Part shown: one piece after another, positions 1 through 12,161 of the stretch
Layout: each line of letters begins with the position of its first letter
How positions within the stretch are numbered: the stretch's first letter is position 1
Source: Rugalucina vietnamica
Taxonomy: Eukaryota > Mollusca > Bivalvia > Lucinida > Lucinidae
DNA: 64,000 bases
Direction of reading: 5' to 3'
Assembly (NCBI GenBank): GCA_964017185.1
Contig: OZ024869.1
Span: 64,308,931-64,372,930 of the forward strand
Position numbers and translations under genes: made by a program
Notes under the pieces: model-generated
Database searches by the model: none
What the model was told of the DNA's origin: nothing
What the model saw: only the letters and a program-made list of their open reading frames with translations

Positions 1-640
1 ATGTATTAAACTTATGAAACGGAGCTGTATAGAGCCAAATAGACGGGATGTTTCCGCTAGCATTACGTGGTACCTCTACACACCGACGGGAATGATTAGC
101 ATGACTTGCCGAAAATGAAAACTCAGCAAAGAAATGAAAAACTGTCCATTATGTTGAAAAAGTACGTGGATTCATAAAAGTGTATTCATAAAAGAGAACT
201 TTCAGTGTATTTTAATATTCTAAAATTCTGCTCTCAGTTTTTATTTTCATAATCTTAAATCTAACAATAAATGCCTTTCATTGAAATCTCTTTGGAATTA
301 TGTCATTCTTGAAGTCATGATAACATCCAAACATTGACACAAACAATATTTCATTGTCATAAAGAATATTAATTATGAATACAAAGCACAATATTAATCC
401 CATGATACCACCTAAAGGCTGATTGCACACGGATCGTAGAAATAAAACATGGTAATGTTTTAACACCATATTACGCTTTTGTTTCGGTGCCTAAAAGGAG
501 TTTTGAACATTGTTCACAGAAATGAAATATGATAATGTTTTTTAACTGTATATCACGTTTTGTCTTTCTTTAATACTCAATGCCCACGGCTCGAAAACAA
601 ATAGGACATCATAATATTTTTAACATCATGTTATTTCGCT

Positions 641-1660
641 ATAATATACTATGCAAAATAAATTAAGCGATGTTTGATGTTTCATTTATTTGTTTCTCAT
701 CTTAGAGCAACTATGGACATTCCTTTCATTTGCGTGACAAGAATAGGGTCTTCGGCACATGCTACGATGAATTAAAAAACGCCATCCTTTACAGAGGCTT
801 TTGGAACAACCAAGAAATACAGAAGGGATGAGAAGGCAAAATTCACAACCATTAAACATAATGCAAACAACTGACTTTTGTTTAGTCCATCTGTTTCCCT
901 TTTTTCATCTCTTCTCTATCAACGATGTTGATTATGTGACAAATGAGATCGGGCTTTGGTGGTATAAACTTTACCCGCCGAAGTTGTCTTAATTTCGGTT
1001 TTCTTGGTTTCTATGTATTTCAGAACAACAATGCAAGACAAACGAAACAGAATGTAGCCAATACCGTGGCGAGTAAAACTTTCTGAGTCATAACGCGTCA
1101 TGCTAGCCTGGGTGAGATAACGCTGACGTTAAACTCATTCTTTTAACTTACGTTTTGAAGCCACGAAATGGCATTTTGCAAAACCACTTTATTTTGTCAC
1201 ATTTGTGTGTTCCAGGCAATTAAACTCAATGCCGATTTTTAGGAAATTTCACTTAGAAATGTAACTGTAAGGCGATAATGAAGGAGCCAGAGAAAAACGT
1301 CAAATTAAAAAACTTTGGATCTTTATTTCTCGACGATAAAATTTCGTTTCAAAACGTTGTCTTGTTTTTCCTTTGTTTTGATGACTAACCAGTTACTAAA
1401 GCATGATTTCGGTTTCTCACTTAAAGCAGACCTGTCAGTTTTGATCATGTGTCTTTAATTCTGACTTCAGTATGGCTGTAGCGTTTGATTTTTTCGAAAG
1501 TGTTCGCTTGCAAGATCTTGTCGAAAGATTGCCACTTATGCCTATATTCAACAAAATTAATTTTTATTCATTATGTGCAGAGTCTGGCGGCTGTAATGAA
1601 AATTGCTATATATATTTTGCATAGTATATATAGGCGTTTTGCAGACTGCTCATAGAAATG
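641..1660. other. No gene or repeat recognised
   Basis: AT-rich sequence with only short chance frames. A small AT-rich hairpin occurs around 1600-1632 (TATATATATTTTGCATAGTATATATAGG). Confidence 0.5.
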
Positions 1661-1663
1661 TAA

Positions 1664-2180
1664 TGCCTAGGTTACATTTGCCCTAATCATCGTACGATTT
1701 TTCGGTCTGCGATTATTTCTACGGTTTTTAGCCATCGTAGGTGATCGTGGGCTACGACGTATATGTTTACAATTCATACGCACATCGTACGATTTCTTAC
1801 TCTAACTTTCGTCGAACCGTGCGGAAATCGTAGGGTATCCGCACACTTTACGAGTAGCTTAAGTGAAAATCGTACGGAGCCCGTTCGATGTCCGAAAGGA
1901 GTCCCGGCGATTTCTGTCCCCAATTGATCATAAAAACGTGCGGTGATCGCACGGTCTCCGTAAGACTCCCGCACGACGTGTCTACGGGCTACAGTCTTAC
2001 GATTTTTAAAAATTTGTAAAGATGCAGACTATTACAAAATCCTAGAGGCTATGTAGATTGTAGAAAGCCGTAGAATCGTAGGGACATCGTAAGGTCACCC
2101 TGCGAAGACAGTACGAAAATGCAAAAATTGACATCGTGCGACCATCGCAAGCTAATCGTAGGCCAAATGTAACTGAGGCA
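1664..2180 (+). mobile_element. Harbinger-type MITE with TAA target duplication (517 bp)
   Basis: The left end TGCCTAGGTTACATTTGCCC and the inverted right end GGCCAAATGTAACTGAGGCA are flanked by TAA at 1661-1663 and 2181-2183. The interior is a dense series of degenerate motifs around CGTACGATTTC and ATCGTAGG, and has no transposase. TAA/TTA target duplications are typical of PIF/Harbinger elements, which is why I use that name. A related larger element lies at 24373-26261. Confidence 0.8.
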
Positions 2181-3079
2181 TAAAACATGAAATGACGTTT
2201 TATCATATTTTTCTGTAGAACCTAAAGGCTTCATAATAATGTTTTAACGACATTCCATGTGGTATTTTTCTTTCTGTTTGTTTTTGTGTACATTTAGACT
2301 TATTGCACGCGCCTCGTCGAGTTAAATACAAATGGAATCAAGTGGCTCATTTCAATTATACATGTATTAGAAATATATCGTTTGATTGTTTCTTTATGAA
2401 ACGTTGAGAGATCTTTCTGGGGAATTCCTACGAGCATGTTGTGTAAACATAAATACACCCCCCTGGAAATGACATTATCGTTCATCTATCAACGAATGTT
2501 ATTCAGATAATATTCTTTTCGTTTTACGGTTCTTTCGAAAGCCAAGATGATAATGGACTGCTCCTCTCTATTATCCGTTTATACGAGGCACAATCTGTGG
2601 TTTTGAGAAAATGAACTGTGTCCCCTTGTTTCTTGAAATTGAATCTAAGACGTTATCAAGTTTTCGTCTATTGTTGATAGTGTAAATTCGATCACATTTA
2701 ACTGATTGCTCGGAAAGTAGAACGAGTGATTAAAGCCATATAACAGCAAGTGATAATGATGCTTTTACATCCGTCCCATACAGAAATAAAATGTAAGACC
2801 ATACAAGACATTACTAAAATTAGGATTTAGCAGATCAAATCACTAAATTAAATATTACAATTTTTTGAAAGCTTTTAATCACGAAGTGAACATACGGGTC
2901 TTTCCCCAAACGCTAGCGATTTATTTTCTAGCCTGACCTCAATATCAATTTTGCGTTTAGTTATGAGATGAAGTCTGAGCATTACCACACTATAGATGAA
3001 TACTCTCGAGCTATTTATGAAATATTATTGCAAAAATATACGTGTTTCACAATATTAACAGCCATATATTAACGGAGAA

Positions 3080-4584
3080 AAAGGCCACTCGCTCCGCACC
3101 AAGCAAAACAATGATGGCGAGCTCCCCTCCAGCAAGACAGCCATTCGCTCAGCACCGACAAAACAATGGTGACGAGCTCCCTTCCAGTGAGGCAGCCATT
3201 CACTCAGCACCAACCAAAACAATAATGGCGACCTCCCTTACAGCAAGGCAGCCACACGCTCAGCACCAACCACAATGATAACGCTCTCCCTTCCAACAAG
3301 GCAGCCACTCGCTCAGCACCAACCAAAACAATAATGGCGACCTCCCTTTCAGCAAGGCAGCCACACGCTCAGCACCAACCAATGTGATAACGCTCTCCCT
3401 CCCAACAAGGCAGCCACTCGCTCAGCACCAACCAAAACAGTGATGGCGACCCCCTTCCAACAAGTCCGCCACTCGCTCAGCACCAACCAAAACAATGATG
3501 GCGACCCCCTTCCAGCAAGTCCGCCACTCGCTCAGCACCAACCAAAACAATGATGGCGACCCCCCTTCCAGCAAGTCCGCCACTCGCTCAGCACCAACCA
3601 AAACAATGATGGCGACCTCCCTTACAGCAAGGCAGTCACACGCTCAGCACCGACCAAAACAATGTTGGCGACCCCCTTTCCAACAAGGCAGCCACTCGCT
3701 CAGCACCAACCAAAACAATGATGGCGACCCCCCTTCCACCAAGTACGCCACTCGCTCAGCACCAACCAAAACAATGATGGCGACCCCCTTCCAGCAAGTC
3801 CGCCACTCGCTCAGCACCAACCAAAACAATGATGGCGACCCCCCTTCCAGCAAGTCCGCCACTCGCTCAGCACCAACCAAAACAATGATGGCGACCTCCC
3901 GTACAGCAAGGCAGCCACACGCTCAACACCAACCAAAGCAATGATGGCTAGCTCCCTTCCAACAAGTCCGCCACTCGCTCAGCACCAACCAAAGCAATGA
4001 TGGCGACCTCCTTTACAGCAAGGCAGCCACTCGCTCAGCACCAACCAAAACAATGATGGCGACCTTCCTTCCAACAAGTCCGCCACTCGCTCAGCACCAA
4101 CCAAAACAATGATGGCGACCTCCCTTACAGCAAGGCAGTCACACGCTCAGCACCGACCAAAACAATGTTGGCGACCCCCTTTCCAACAAGGCAGCCACTC
4201 GCTCAGCACCAACCAAAATAATGATGGCGACCCCCCTTCCACCAAGTACGCCACTCGCTCAGCACCAACCAAAACAATGATGGCGACCCCCCTTCAAGCA
4301 AGTCCGCCACTCGCTCAGCACCAACCAAAACAATGATGGCGACCCCCTGCCAGCAAGTCCGCCACTCGCTCAGCACCAACAAAAGCAATGATGGCGACCT
4401 CCCTTACAGCAAGGCAGCCACACGCTCAACACCAATGATGGCGAGTTATTTTCCAGCAAAGCAGCCACTCGCTCAGCACCAACCAAAACAATGATGGCGA
4501 GCTCCCATCCAGCAAGGCAGCCGTTCGCTCAGCACCAACAAAAACAATGATGACAAGCTCCATTCCAGTAAGGCAGCCATTCGC
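3080..4584. repeat. 55-bp minisatellite, about 27 copies
   Basis: The unit is close to CAATGATGGCGACCCCCTTC then CAGCAAGTCCGCCACTCGCT then CAGCACCAACCAAAA, 55-56 bp. Two main unit types alternate (AGTCCGCCACTC and AGGCAGCCACAC), and a five-unit block recurs (near 3600-3830 and 4100-4300), so higher-order amplification occurred. Open frames of up to 149 residues across it are repeat artefacts. A single, diverged unit is present at the paralogous place, 31581-31624. Confidence 0.95.
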
Positions 4585-4589
4585 ATATA

Positions 4590-4800
4590 TGTGGCCAAAC
4601 TGAACGCATTTGAAAACTATATTTGACATTTTATTTGGAACAAAACATACAAAAGCTATTTAGATAGATTGAAATAATATTTTGGATTAGAATTTATTTC
4701 TTTTAAAACAAATGCGTCTTGTAGATGAATATTCGCTTTTCAATGAATATTACACCAATAGTTATACTCTTAGAGTGATTTTCAATGTTTAAATGTGTCC
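4590..4800. repeat. Segmental duplication A, first copy (right part)
   Basis: Matches 32320-32530 in the same orientation: GAACGCATTT, GGAACAAAACATAC and AAAGCTATT occur in both in the same order. In the copy here it directly follows the 55-bp array; in the other copy it directly precedes the 48-bp array. Confidence 0.65.
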
Positions 4801-4991
4801 TCAGTCTGTAAGGCTGAGCCTTATTTTTTAGTCGGACAGGAACACTGTTTTTGAAATCTACAAATTTTGAACGTCAGAAAAGTTTAACTTACCCACGGGT
4901 TTATGAGTGACTATCGAAAATAAACCGTTTCTGTACTAAGTCTGTATGTCGTTTCAGAAGAGCTGTACAGCCGGAAACGATTCTCTAAGTA

Positions 4992-6484
4992 CAGCTTCGT
5001 CCAGTTATTAATATACCGCAGCAATATTCAGAAATAAATTGACAACTTTTCTAGTTTATGAACAATCGCCACTGGCAAGAAATGGACAACCGGAGGAATT
5101 TGTTCATATATATTTTGTTAAGTATGAGGGTAAATATTTACTCTGTATATAAAGTTTCCAGATTCTTTAATGTTGTATGCCTAAATTGATAAATATGTGG
5201 AGCCAAATTTTTAACAAAAAATCGCTGATATTCGAGTTTCAAATGTTCCACAAGGAACCATGGTTAATGGTTTGTAAGTTTACTTGTAATTTTTAAAAAG
5301 CTATATCCATTTGTGTACCAAGCTGAAAGGATTGGTGTATTTATGAGCACTATTTTTAAATTTACACCCTTTTAGAATTCCACGGTAAAGTGGCTGTTCA
5401 TGGTAAGGCGGTTGTTTCAATATAAGACTAAGCATGCAAGTGTTAGTTTGCTAGAAAACTAATACTCCACCAGGACGATTGTACAAAGAAAGCTTGCTAG
5501 TGGGTTCCGTCATGAGGTAAGCATGTCTTAAAGCACTGTGGAGTCACCTCTGGATTTGTTTTCGGCCAAAATGTGGGTTGGCATTTTATCATAAACTTTC
5601 ATGATTTGTTCCTCCGCAAAGAATACCATAGTAGGCTAAATTTGTTATTAGACAATGACTCACGTCTCTTCCAAACCTCTTCAATAGAGTCTAAGTCTAA
5701 GTCATGGAAATTAACATGCCAATAAAGGATGCAAATAGAAATAGGCTTTATGCAAGGCAATGTTCTCTGCATTTATCCTAAATCCACAAAACACTTTCTT
5801 GATATTAGAAGAACGTCTGTCTTTGATTGTCCTGGTGATTCCCTTGACTTAAATCCTATACAGGAGGTTTAATTAAACGCTTCTCTATGAAAATTCCAGT
5901 ACCTATGGTATTCTGTGCCGAGAAACCAAATCACGAAGCTGTATGATGAAAATCCAACCCGCGTAGTGGCAGAATTCAAAGCCAGGGGTGACTCTAGAGT
6001 GCTTTAAGACATACTTACCTAATGAAGCAAGGTTTCTTTGTACAAACGTTCAGGTGGAATATTATTTTTCTTGCAAAATAACGCTGACGTGTTGAGTTTT
6101 AAATTGTTACAGCCACTTAACCGTGGAATTCTAAATTGCACATTCAATAAAATCATAGGGTAACTTTGCAAATAGTGCTTATAAAGACACCAAATTTTCA
6201 GCCTTAGCCCAAAAATGGTTCTTCTTTCGTAAATAAGAAATTATATTACAATCCATTGACCATATTTCCTTATGAAATTCGAATTGCAGCGATTGTTTGT
6301 TCAAAATTTGGCTCCGTACATTATGTAATCAATTTAGGCATACAAGTTCTGGAAGTTTTACAGAGTAAATATTCACCCTCCAGTTGCCCGTTTCTTGTCG
6401 TCAGTGGCGATTGCTCAAAAACAAGAAGAGTTTTCAACTTATTTCTGAATATTGCACGGGTATATTAATGACTGAACTCAGCTG
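4992..6484. mobile_element. Tc1/mariner-like fold-back element with ~600-bp inverted arms
   Basis: The left arm, about 4992-5640, pairs with the inverted right arm, about 5870-6484: CAATATTCAGAAATAA, TTATGCCTAAATTGAT-type and TGTCTTAAAGCACT motifs occur in both. The central loop keeps Tc1-type transposase signatures on the plus strand in one frame: DNDSR at 5651 and CPGDSLDLNPIQE at 5828, resembling the family's conserved QDNDP and WPGNSPDLNPIEN. The frame has stops, so it is dead. The left flank TA and the right flank CA suggest an eroded TA target. The paralogous site near 15780 lacks the element. Confidence 0.7.
5651..5866 (+). pseudogene. Tc1-type transposase remnant
   Basis: Two catalytic-domain signatures of the DD34E type lie 60 codons apart in one frame, with stops between and after them. 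The normal spacing is about 34 residues, so an insertion or rearrangement has occurred. Only the C-terminal third of the domain is recognisable. Confidence 0.5.
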
Positions 6485-7159
6485 CACATGATTCTAAGTC
6501 AAGCCGTCGAAACAGACGCAATATGTTTACATTATTCTTTCTTGAAATCCCTGATGACGAGTCCTTCGGTCCTACTTTGTCCCTTGAAGTCTGGTAATTT
6601 GGCTCAATAAGCAATGATAGTGGTTGGACTACATGCTTGTGCATTATATGAACGTATATACCTTACCTAACATATTAAGATAACATATACTTGAAATGTA
6701 TACACTTATTTCACCCCACAATACATGATGAAGTTTGAACTTCAAGATTTTCTGCATATGTTAATATTTTTTATCTCGGATATGCAGCACTGATTCTCGG
6801 CTTTGCAGATAAAAGGTAGCGCATTTCCCAAATTGTACAGCAGATCTCCTTCATGGTGAATTATAAATAACTTAAATGGAGTGGAGCGCAGATGGTTGAT
6901 TTCTGCGAGTTAAAACTGCCTCGAACGACTACTTTGGATATTTCATTATACATGGAATTGGTGTCAACATTGTTCCGCGGTTTTTCTGTCCGATGTTGTT
7001 CAATATTCTAAACCATCCTTAGATGATTTAAGTGTTAAAGAAGATAAATTATTTACAAGTTGACGTAAACGACGAGTCAAGTGTAGAAAAAAGAACAAAA
7101 CTAGGAGAGAAAAAAATCAATAGGTCTAGTTTATTTTACCAAAAATCGCTTTTCTCGTG

Positions 7160-7825
7160 CATCACCCATAGTGCAGATTATAATTTCCTTTTGGTCCTTT
7201 AAGATCAGCGAGGGTATTTTGAGATATAAAAAATACCGGTTTATACTCATTTTCTTACCAACGTTTCATAGTTTTTGTGTCGACTACACTGTTGAAAGTT
7301 GCAAAATTACAGTTATTGTCTTTGGCTTCATGTTGCCAAATTTATACGGTCACCAAAGAGGCTTAATTAACCGAAACCGCGGTATGGCCCATCCTCTTTC
7401 TCAATAATGTATTAACTGCTCTTAAAGGATCTAAGTTTTATTTTTTATTTGCTATTACTTAAGCTGGTGTTGTGTGCAGTGTGGCGGCCCTAAGGAGTCT
7501 CCCCGTACATTACCCATAGTGCAGGTTATATTTTCCTCTTGGTCTTTTGAGATCAGCGGGGATATTCTGAGAAATATAAAAAAATCAACATCGGTTAAGA
7601 TTCATTTTCAAACCAATGTGACCCCATTTTGATTATACTAGTCTTTGTACACTGTTGAAAGTTGCAAAACTAGTCTATGCAGATTATACTAGTCTTTGTA
7701 TCGACTACACTGTTGAAAGTTGCAAAATATTACAGTTATTGTCTTTGGCTTCATGTTTCCAAATTTATAGGGTCACTGAATAGGTTAAAGCAGCCGAAAC
7801 TGCGGTATGGCCCAATCCCCTTTCT
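7160..7825 (+). repeat. 380-bp repeat family, tandem pair
   Basis: Two head-to-tail monomers (about 7160-7450 and 7461-7825) of a repeat also found at 12162-12540, 18040-18165 and 47850-47945, and inverted at 31685-32115. Diagnostic strings are AGCTGGTGTTGTG, GTGGCGGCCCTAA, GTCTCCCCGTACAT, CCATAGTGCAG and TTTGAGATCAG. There is no coding capacity. The right monomer continues beyond the nested MITE at 7831-8774. Confidence 0.8.
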
Positions 7826-7830
7826 CTAAA

Positions 7831-8774
7831 TATACACATGGAAATAAGTTAGGGAACACCTGTAATAATGTGACTACCAACGTTGGACTGTATATATATT
7901 TCTTTGTAAAAATTATGAAGAATGTTTTGACAACTTATCAGAATCTGTAGTCTCCAAAGTTGCTTTTATGTGAAAATGGTTAGCATCAAACATAAACTGC
8001 GGCGGAGAGCGGCCATCTTTGATTCAGAAAATGTTTGCTAAATTTAAGAAACGCACTGCTAGTCTTTGCAATAACTTCATTATTTGAACTCACATTGTCG
8101 TAATGTTTCGTAAGCATAAAGCTGAGACATTCCTTGTGGAACGTTGATCATAAATTCTTTATTTTCTGACCGACTGTCGACGGTAGGTCCATACTTTTCC
8201 AGGGGTAGGTTTCATGTCTACGTTTTGCTCTTTGGGTATACATTTTGCAGGTTGTAAATGTTGGGCCAGATATTCGATTTGACCCTTTAGGAATTTAAAC
8301 ATGTATGTTCTGATTATAGTGTCTTAGCGGAATGATTCTTTTTTACGGCTTTATTTACAAAATATCCAAGAATTTGGCTTTCCATAGAAATTAATGCAAA
8401 CTGTTGATTTTGTAAGATTATTTGGTTTGGAGATGAAGCATGAAAGTTTAGGTCCGAAGTCGTTTATTCATTCAAAACGATCAGATTCAACATTTTATTC
8501 CTGTTTTGCTTTCAAAAATTGAGTTTTACGGAGTGCAGAAGCAAAAAGGCAAACTTGTATTCAGTAAAAGTGGAGTTTTTCACATATGGCATATTGTATC
8601 CTCCGTAGCACAAAGACAAAATGTTGTGAATTTCCATAAATTGGTCTGTAGCTAGGCCAATGTATGACATATATGTGATAAAAATTTCAGTATCGCCAGA
8701 AAAAAGGAAAATGGATTTTTTTTAAACTTTCCCCAAGGGCTAAAAGTGTTCCCTAACTTATTTCCATGTGTATA
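7831..8774. mobile_element. Mariner-type MITE, 29-bp perfect terminal inverted repeats
   Basis: The ends TATACACATGGAAATAAGTT/AGGGAACAC and their exact inverse (8746-8774) are flanked by TA. Removing the element restores the 380-bp repeat sequence (CTTTCTCTAAATA + TGTTCACTGCTC, compare 7395-7420), so it inserted into a TA inside that repeat. About 944 bp, no transposase motif seen. Confidence 0.85.
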
Positions 8775-9762
8775 TGTTCACTGCTCTTTTAATTTTACTC
8801 AGACATCATGCCCCATGTGAATTAGAGTCCCTCACAGGGTTGCGGTTGAACGATCTTTATTTGGCCAAATTACCAACTGCTTCTAAAGAATATCACAATT
8901 TCATATAAGTGCATGTGCCATTTCCCTGTTTTTATTTAGGACAGGGCATGTGTGCAGTTCTAACAATGCACCAATGTTTGGTCATTGCCCTTTGACAACT
9001 TTGAATTGACATGTATTAACCCGAAAAGTTCTTCTGTTGCTGTAATGGAAATTATGGTCTGATAATCCGAAAATTAAGTGCTTGTACGATATGAACGAGA
9101 TTGTTATTTTATGGTGATCCCCCAGACAGCTATCACTATTTTGTCTGAGTGGAAAACAGCTGTTCATAGCATATCAGCTATCCAATTTTCTTTTTTTCTA
9201 TAAGAGGATAACACGCCCATGCATTTGATCTTTAAACCAATCTAAAATGTATGGGAAAATTGATTGCACAGAAATATGCAACATTTGCTTTAATTATAGA
9301 TAGCGTGTCTAAATCAACACCGTCTTTATTTCTTCTTACAACGGTTAATCTTTGATAGACTGACAGTACTCTGCAGAATAATTCAAAATCAACAAACGTG
9401 CATAGCCTAACATTACTCTGCGCCCTCAAAAGCTGAGCCTTTTTAATTAAGATTAAGTTTTCGAATATTATTCGTTTTATGTAGTTAGTGGTGTCGACGT
9501 TTTTCAGAACTTTTGATATCGCATGCAACGTACGCATCGCCCTTTCTGACAGTATAATGATGACACTATTTCCGTTATGTAATAACTTTATATGGTATTT
9601 GAGAAAAAACAACATCAATCGACCATAATGATGAGGGTTTATTTGTGCAGTGATCCGCCTTTTACTGATTAATTTGATTTATATTGATGCATCTTAGAAA
9701 CAGAAACCATTGTACATATGCTTAAGCATGACAATATTTGTGCATCATGCCTGTTAGCTACA

Positions 9763-9902
9763 TGTACAGAGCTGTGGGTATGCTGCAAAACAATGTCAGA
9801 GACAAATCATATGCTTCCTTTGATTAACGAGTGTACAGAGATGTGGGTATGCTGCAAAACAATGTCAGAGACAAATCATATGCTTCCTTTGATTAACGAG
9901 TG
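9763..9902 (+). repeat. 70-bp tandem duplication
   Basis: Two units starting GTACAGAGCTGTGGGTATGC (9763 and 9833) differ at one base. The paralogous site at about 18185-18250 has one diverged unit, so the doubling happened after segmental duplication B. Confidence 0.9.
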
Positions 9903-9909
9903 TAAATAT

Positions 9910-10232
9910 TGTAACAGTGTGCTATAAATAGATATGCAAATTTCAAACTCGGCAGTTTGTGAAATTAGTAAGTGGTGCATGAATATGTATAGCGGTGTAA
10001 ACCACCCTTGGTGGATGAGCATGCTTTTCCACCGACGGAGTTAAGCTGTGACTTGACTAGGCTGTTCGTTACATTTGGTAGCAGCGCCGGATGAAGCCAA
10101 ATGCCAGACTGGCAGTTTGTGCAATTAGTAAGTGGTGCTTATATAACGCAGTAAAAATCACCCTTGGTGGATGAGCATATGCTTTTTCCACCGACGGGGT
10201 TAAGCGGTGTCTTGACTCGGCTGTTCGTTACA
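9910..10232 (+). mobile_element. TRIM retroelement, plus orientation, internally deleted
   Basis: The left LTR 9910-10073 starts TGTAACAGTG and ends GTTCGTTACA. It is followed by TTTGGTAGCAGCGCCGGATG, a diverged tRNA-Leu-type primer binding site. A second, 5'-truncated LTR (10112-10232) shares CAGTTTGTG, AATTAGTAAGTGGTGC and CACCCTTGGTGGATGAGCAT with the first. The polypurine tract and the second LTR start are deleted. It is recognised by comparison with 39691-40199. Confidence 0.8.
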
Positions 10233-10244
10233 ATATAAATATTT

Positions 10245-11560
10245 TATATAATAGATATCTGTGTCGACATCCCTGCGTTGCATCCAAAACACAATTTCGA
10301 CGGCACATCTTTGGTGCTATGCAGCTATGGCAACGATGTGGTTTGCGTTTACGTTCTTGTATCTGGCGCACGGTGTCTATTATCAACAAAGGTATATTTC
10401 AAAATTTTGAGATTCATGATGTCGAGTTTTATTTTCAATACACCGCCATTCACGTAGATACTCGAAGAGTGAAATGAGCTAAATAATTCATAATTTGACG
10501 TGAAGAGCCGCAGTTTTAAAACAGGAATGGCTTCGTGGCAAGGGCCCCATCCATTGTGTATATGAAGACTTAAGCTGCAGAGGAGATTAGTCTTTTGTAC
10601 GTATTAATGTCTTTGTCCATAGTTTCCCTGTCACGATTTGCATTGTTCTTTGCAATGTTAACTTTAAAGCATCTCTTCTTCAAGCTAACTCGGCTCTCAC
10701 AGAGTCCACCAAATGAAAAGTGTCCAAGACTGTCAATAGAGAATATGTTAAAAAGAATAAAAAATAGTGAAATAAATGGTGTTTAAATCTTTAAAATCCT
10801 TTGATTTGCTTTTATTGAAGAAGTAACACGCAAAAGTACAATTAAGCCTAGACGCATTTTTGTTAGGAAAGTTATATTCGCAATACTATCATTATTTAAA
10901 GCATTTTATTTTGTTTTTCATTTTGTGTGTGACGGTTATTTTAATTATAAAAACGCTTATGGTCATTTGATGACTGAACGTTTTGAGCATGTGACTTTTG
11001 GCAAGCGAAAATAGATTGCAGACTTTGACCTGTTGATGTTCTGATCATCATGGGGAAAATTTAGGTATCTCTAAATGACCCCACATATTAATCTTCACTG
11101 ATTTGTAAAATGAACAGATAATCATTGGCTGCTTGCACCATTGCAATTGGAGCCGCTACGTGAGAAAACTAACAATTTGGGTTCCGACCAGGTCCGACAC
11201 AAACCAGCCTGTACAATCACAGAAGCAGGCTAGAAGCTTGAAATTTCGGTTTTAAAACGAAGAAGGATTGTACTATCCATGTAGCGAAAACAAAGGCGTT
11301 GATCAGCTTCGCGGTTACCGCGAAGTTGATCTACGCCTTTGTTTTCGCCCAAACATTTTGTTGATATTCTTATGTACTGGCTCATTTTTAAATTGGAATG
11401 TTTTGTTTAAGATAATTTAAATGCGACACGAACAATGCCATAACAACCACATATGATAGCCAGAGATGTGAAGCTTTGTATATGTATACACTGCCATTGT
11501 ATGTCGAGCCTCGAATCGCGATTTCTAACCGTTGTTCTTACATACAGGATGTGTTTCGAA
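10245..11560 (+). repeat. Segmental duplication C, first copy
   Basis: Aligns in order with 21160-21500, 23875-24370 and 26262-26300. Landmarks are GACATCCCTGCRTTGCATCC (10266 and 21166), AATTAAGCCTAGAC-like (10840 and 21310), TGTGACTTTTG..AAGCGAAA (10990 and 21456) and CGAATCGCG..TTCTAA..GTTGTTCTTACATACAGG (11511 and 24357/26266). It is interrupted here by a hairpin MITE at 11150. No gene is visible. Confidence 0.7.
11150..11383. mobile_element. Hairpin MITE family M, copy 1 (234 bp)
   Basis: The ends GAGCC...GGCTC enclose a central 65-bp palindrome, GCGAAAACAAAGGCGTTGAT..., at 11283-11347. Seven copies of 224-235 bp are in the window. Terminal inverted repeats read GAGCCGCSTCATGAGAAAAC with variation. 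No coding capacity. Confidence 0.85.
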
Positions 11561-12160
11561 ACTTATTATGCCCCCCCCCCTCTGAAGGAAAATGTAGCGT
11601 CGGCATACGCGTAGCTTTTTTTTCTGATGTGATTGATATCTTATGAACTAGTGAGTGGATTTTAACAAAACTTTCACATACACGTGGTTTGGATCGGGAA
11701 AAGTTAATCAGATTCTGGTGACCTAGGTCATCAGCCCATGACAAATGTTTAAATTAGCATTTCTGACGCATTCTGAAACATTGTTTGCAAAAGGCCTAAA
11801 TTCAATTAAATTTTGGTTACCTTGGCCTATTTTTCAAGGTCACACCTTGATCTAATTTTTTAGGTCACCAGACCATGAAAAATTTTAAAATTACCTTTTC
11901 TGATGTGATATCTTCTGAACAAATGCATGGATTCTGACCAAACCGACATAAAACATTATTAAGAGAAGACCTAGAGTTGATTAGATTTTGGTAACCTTGA
12001 CCTAGTTTTCAAGGGCACAGGATCATTAAAAACGTTGAAATTAACATTTCTGATGCGAACAAACTTACAGAGAAACTTTTTTGTGAGGAGATCTATGGTT
12101 CATTAAATTTGGGTGACCTGGACATAATTTCCAATATCACCAGTCCATGAAAACTGTTTC
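11560..12160. repeat. Degenerate ~150-bp tandem repeats (left block)
   Basis: Units share TCTGATGTGATATCTTCTGA, GGATTCTGACCAAAC and GGTGACCTTGACCTAG-like strings at spacings of about 140-155 bp (near 11620, 11760, 11899, 12049). The series resumes at 12535 after an inserted 380-bp repeat. Tandem cores of this kind occur inside non-autonomous Helitrons of bivalves, but no Helitron end is visible here. A run of C is at 11571-11580. Confidence 0.65.
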
Positions 12161-12161
12161 T

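Larger units (their letters stand above)
218..3010. repeat. Segmental duplication A, first copy (left part)
   Basis: 218-640 matches 29155-29610 and 2395-3010 matches 30105-30690 in the same orientation, with many substitutions and small indels. Shared landmarks are ATTATGTCATTCTTGAAGTC (about 298 and 29250), TGTGTAAACATAAATACA (about 2441 and 30129) and the end near GAGCTATT. The stretch between the two blocks differs: here it holds a Harbinger-type MITE, and in the other copy a group of 250-bp MITEs. No gene is visible in 1-3010. Confidence 0.7.
4810..9905. repeat. Segmental duplication B, first copy, with large insertions
   Basis: Blocks 4860-4990, 6490-7150, 8800-9700 and 9735-9900 align in order and orientation with 15690-15780, 15800-16320, 16325-17095 and 18165-18260. 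Shared landmarks include CTCAATAAGCAATGATAGTGG (6605 and 15915) and GACGTTTTTCAG (9496 and 16874). The two blocks missing from the second copy (4992-6484 and about 7160-8790) are transposon insertions, annotated separately. Confidence 0.7.

Noticed and set aside
85-108. Assignment of the precursor's C-terminal peptide (model residues 85-108) to melanin-concentrating hormone because of PCW
   Set aside because: Twelve residues lie between the cysteines rather than eight, and the rest does not match. These coordinates are residues of the 111-aa model, not bases.
3495-3944. 149-residue repetitive open frame
   Set aside because: It is the 55-bp minisatellite. The unit length is not a multiple of three throughout, so frames drift and stop.
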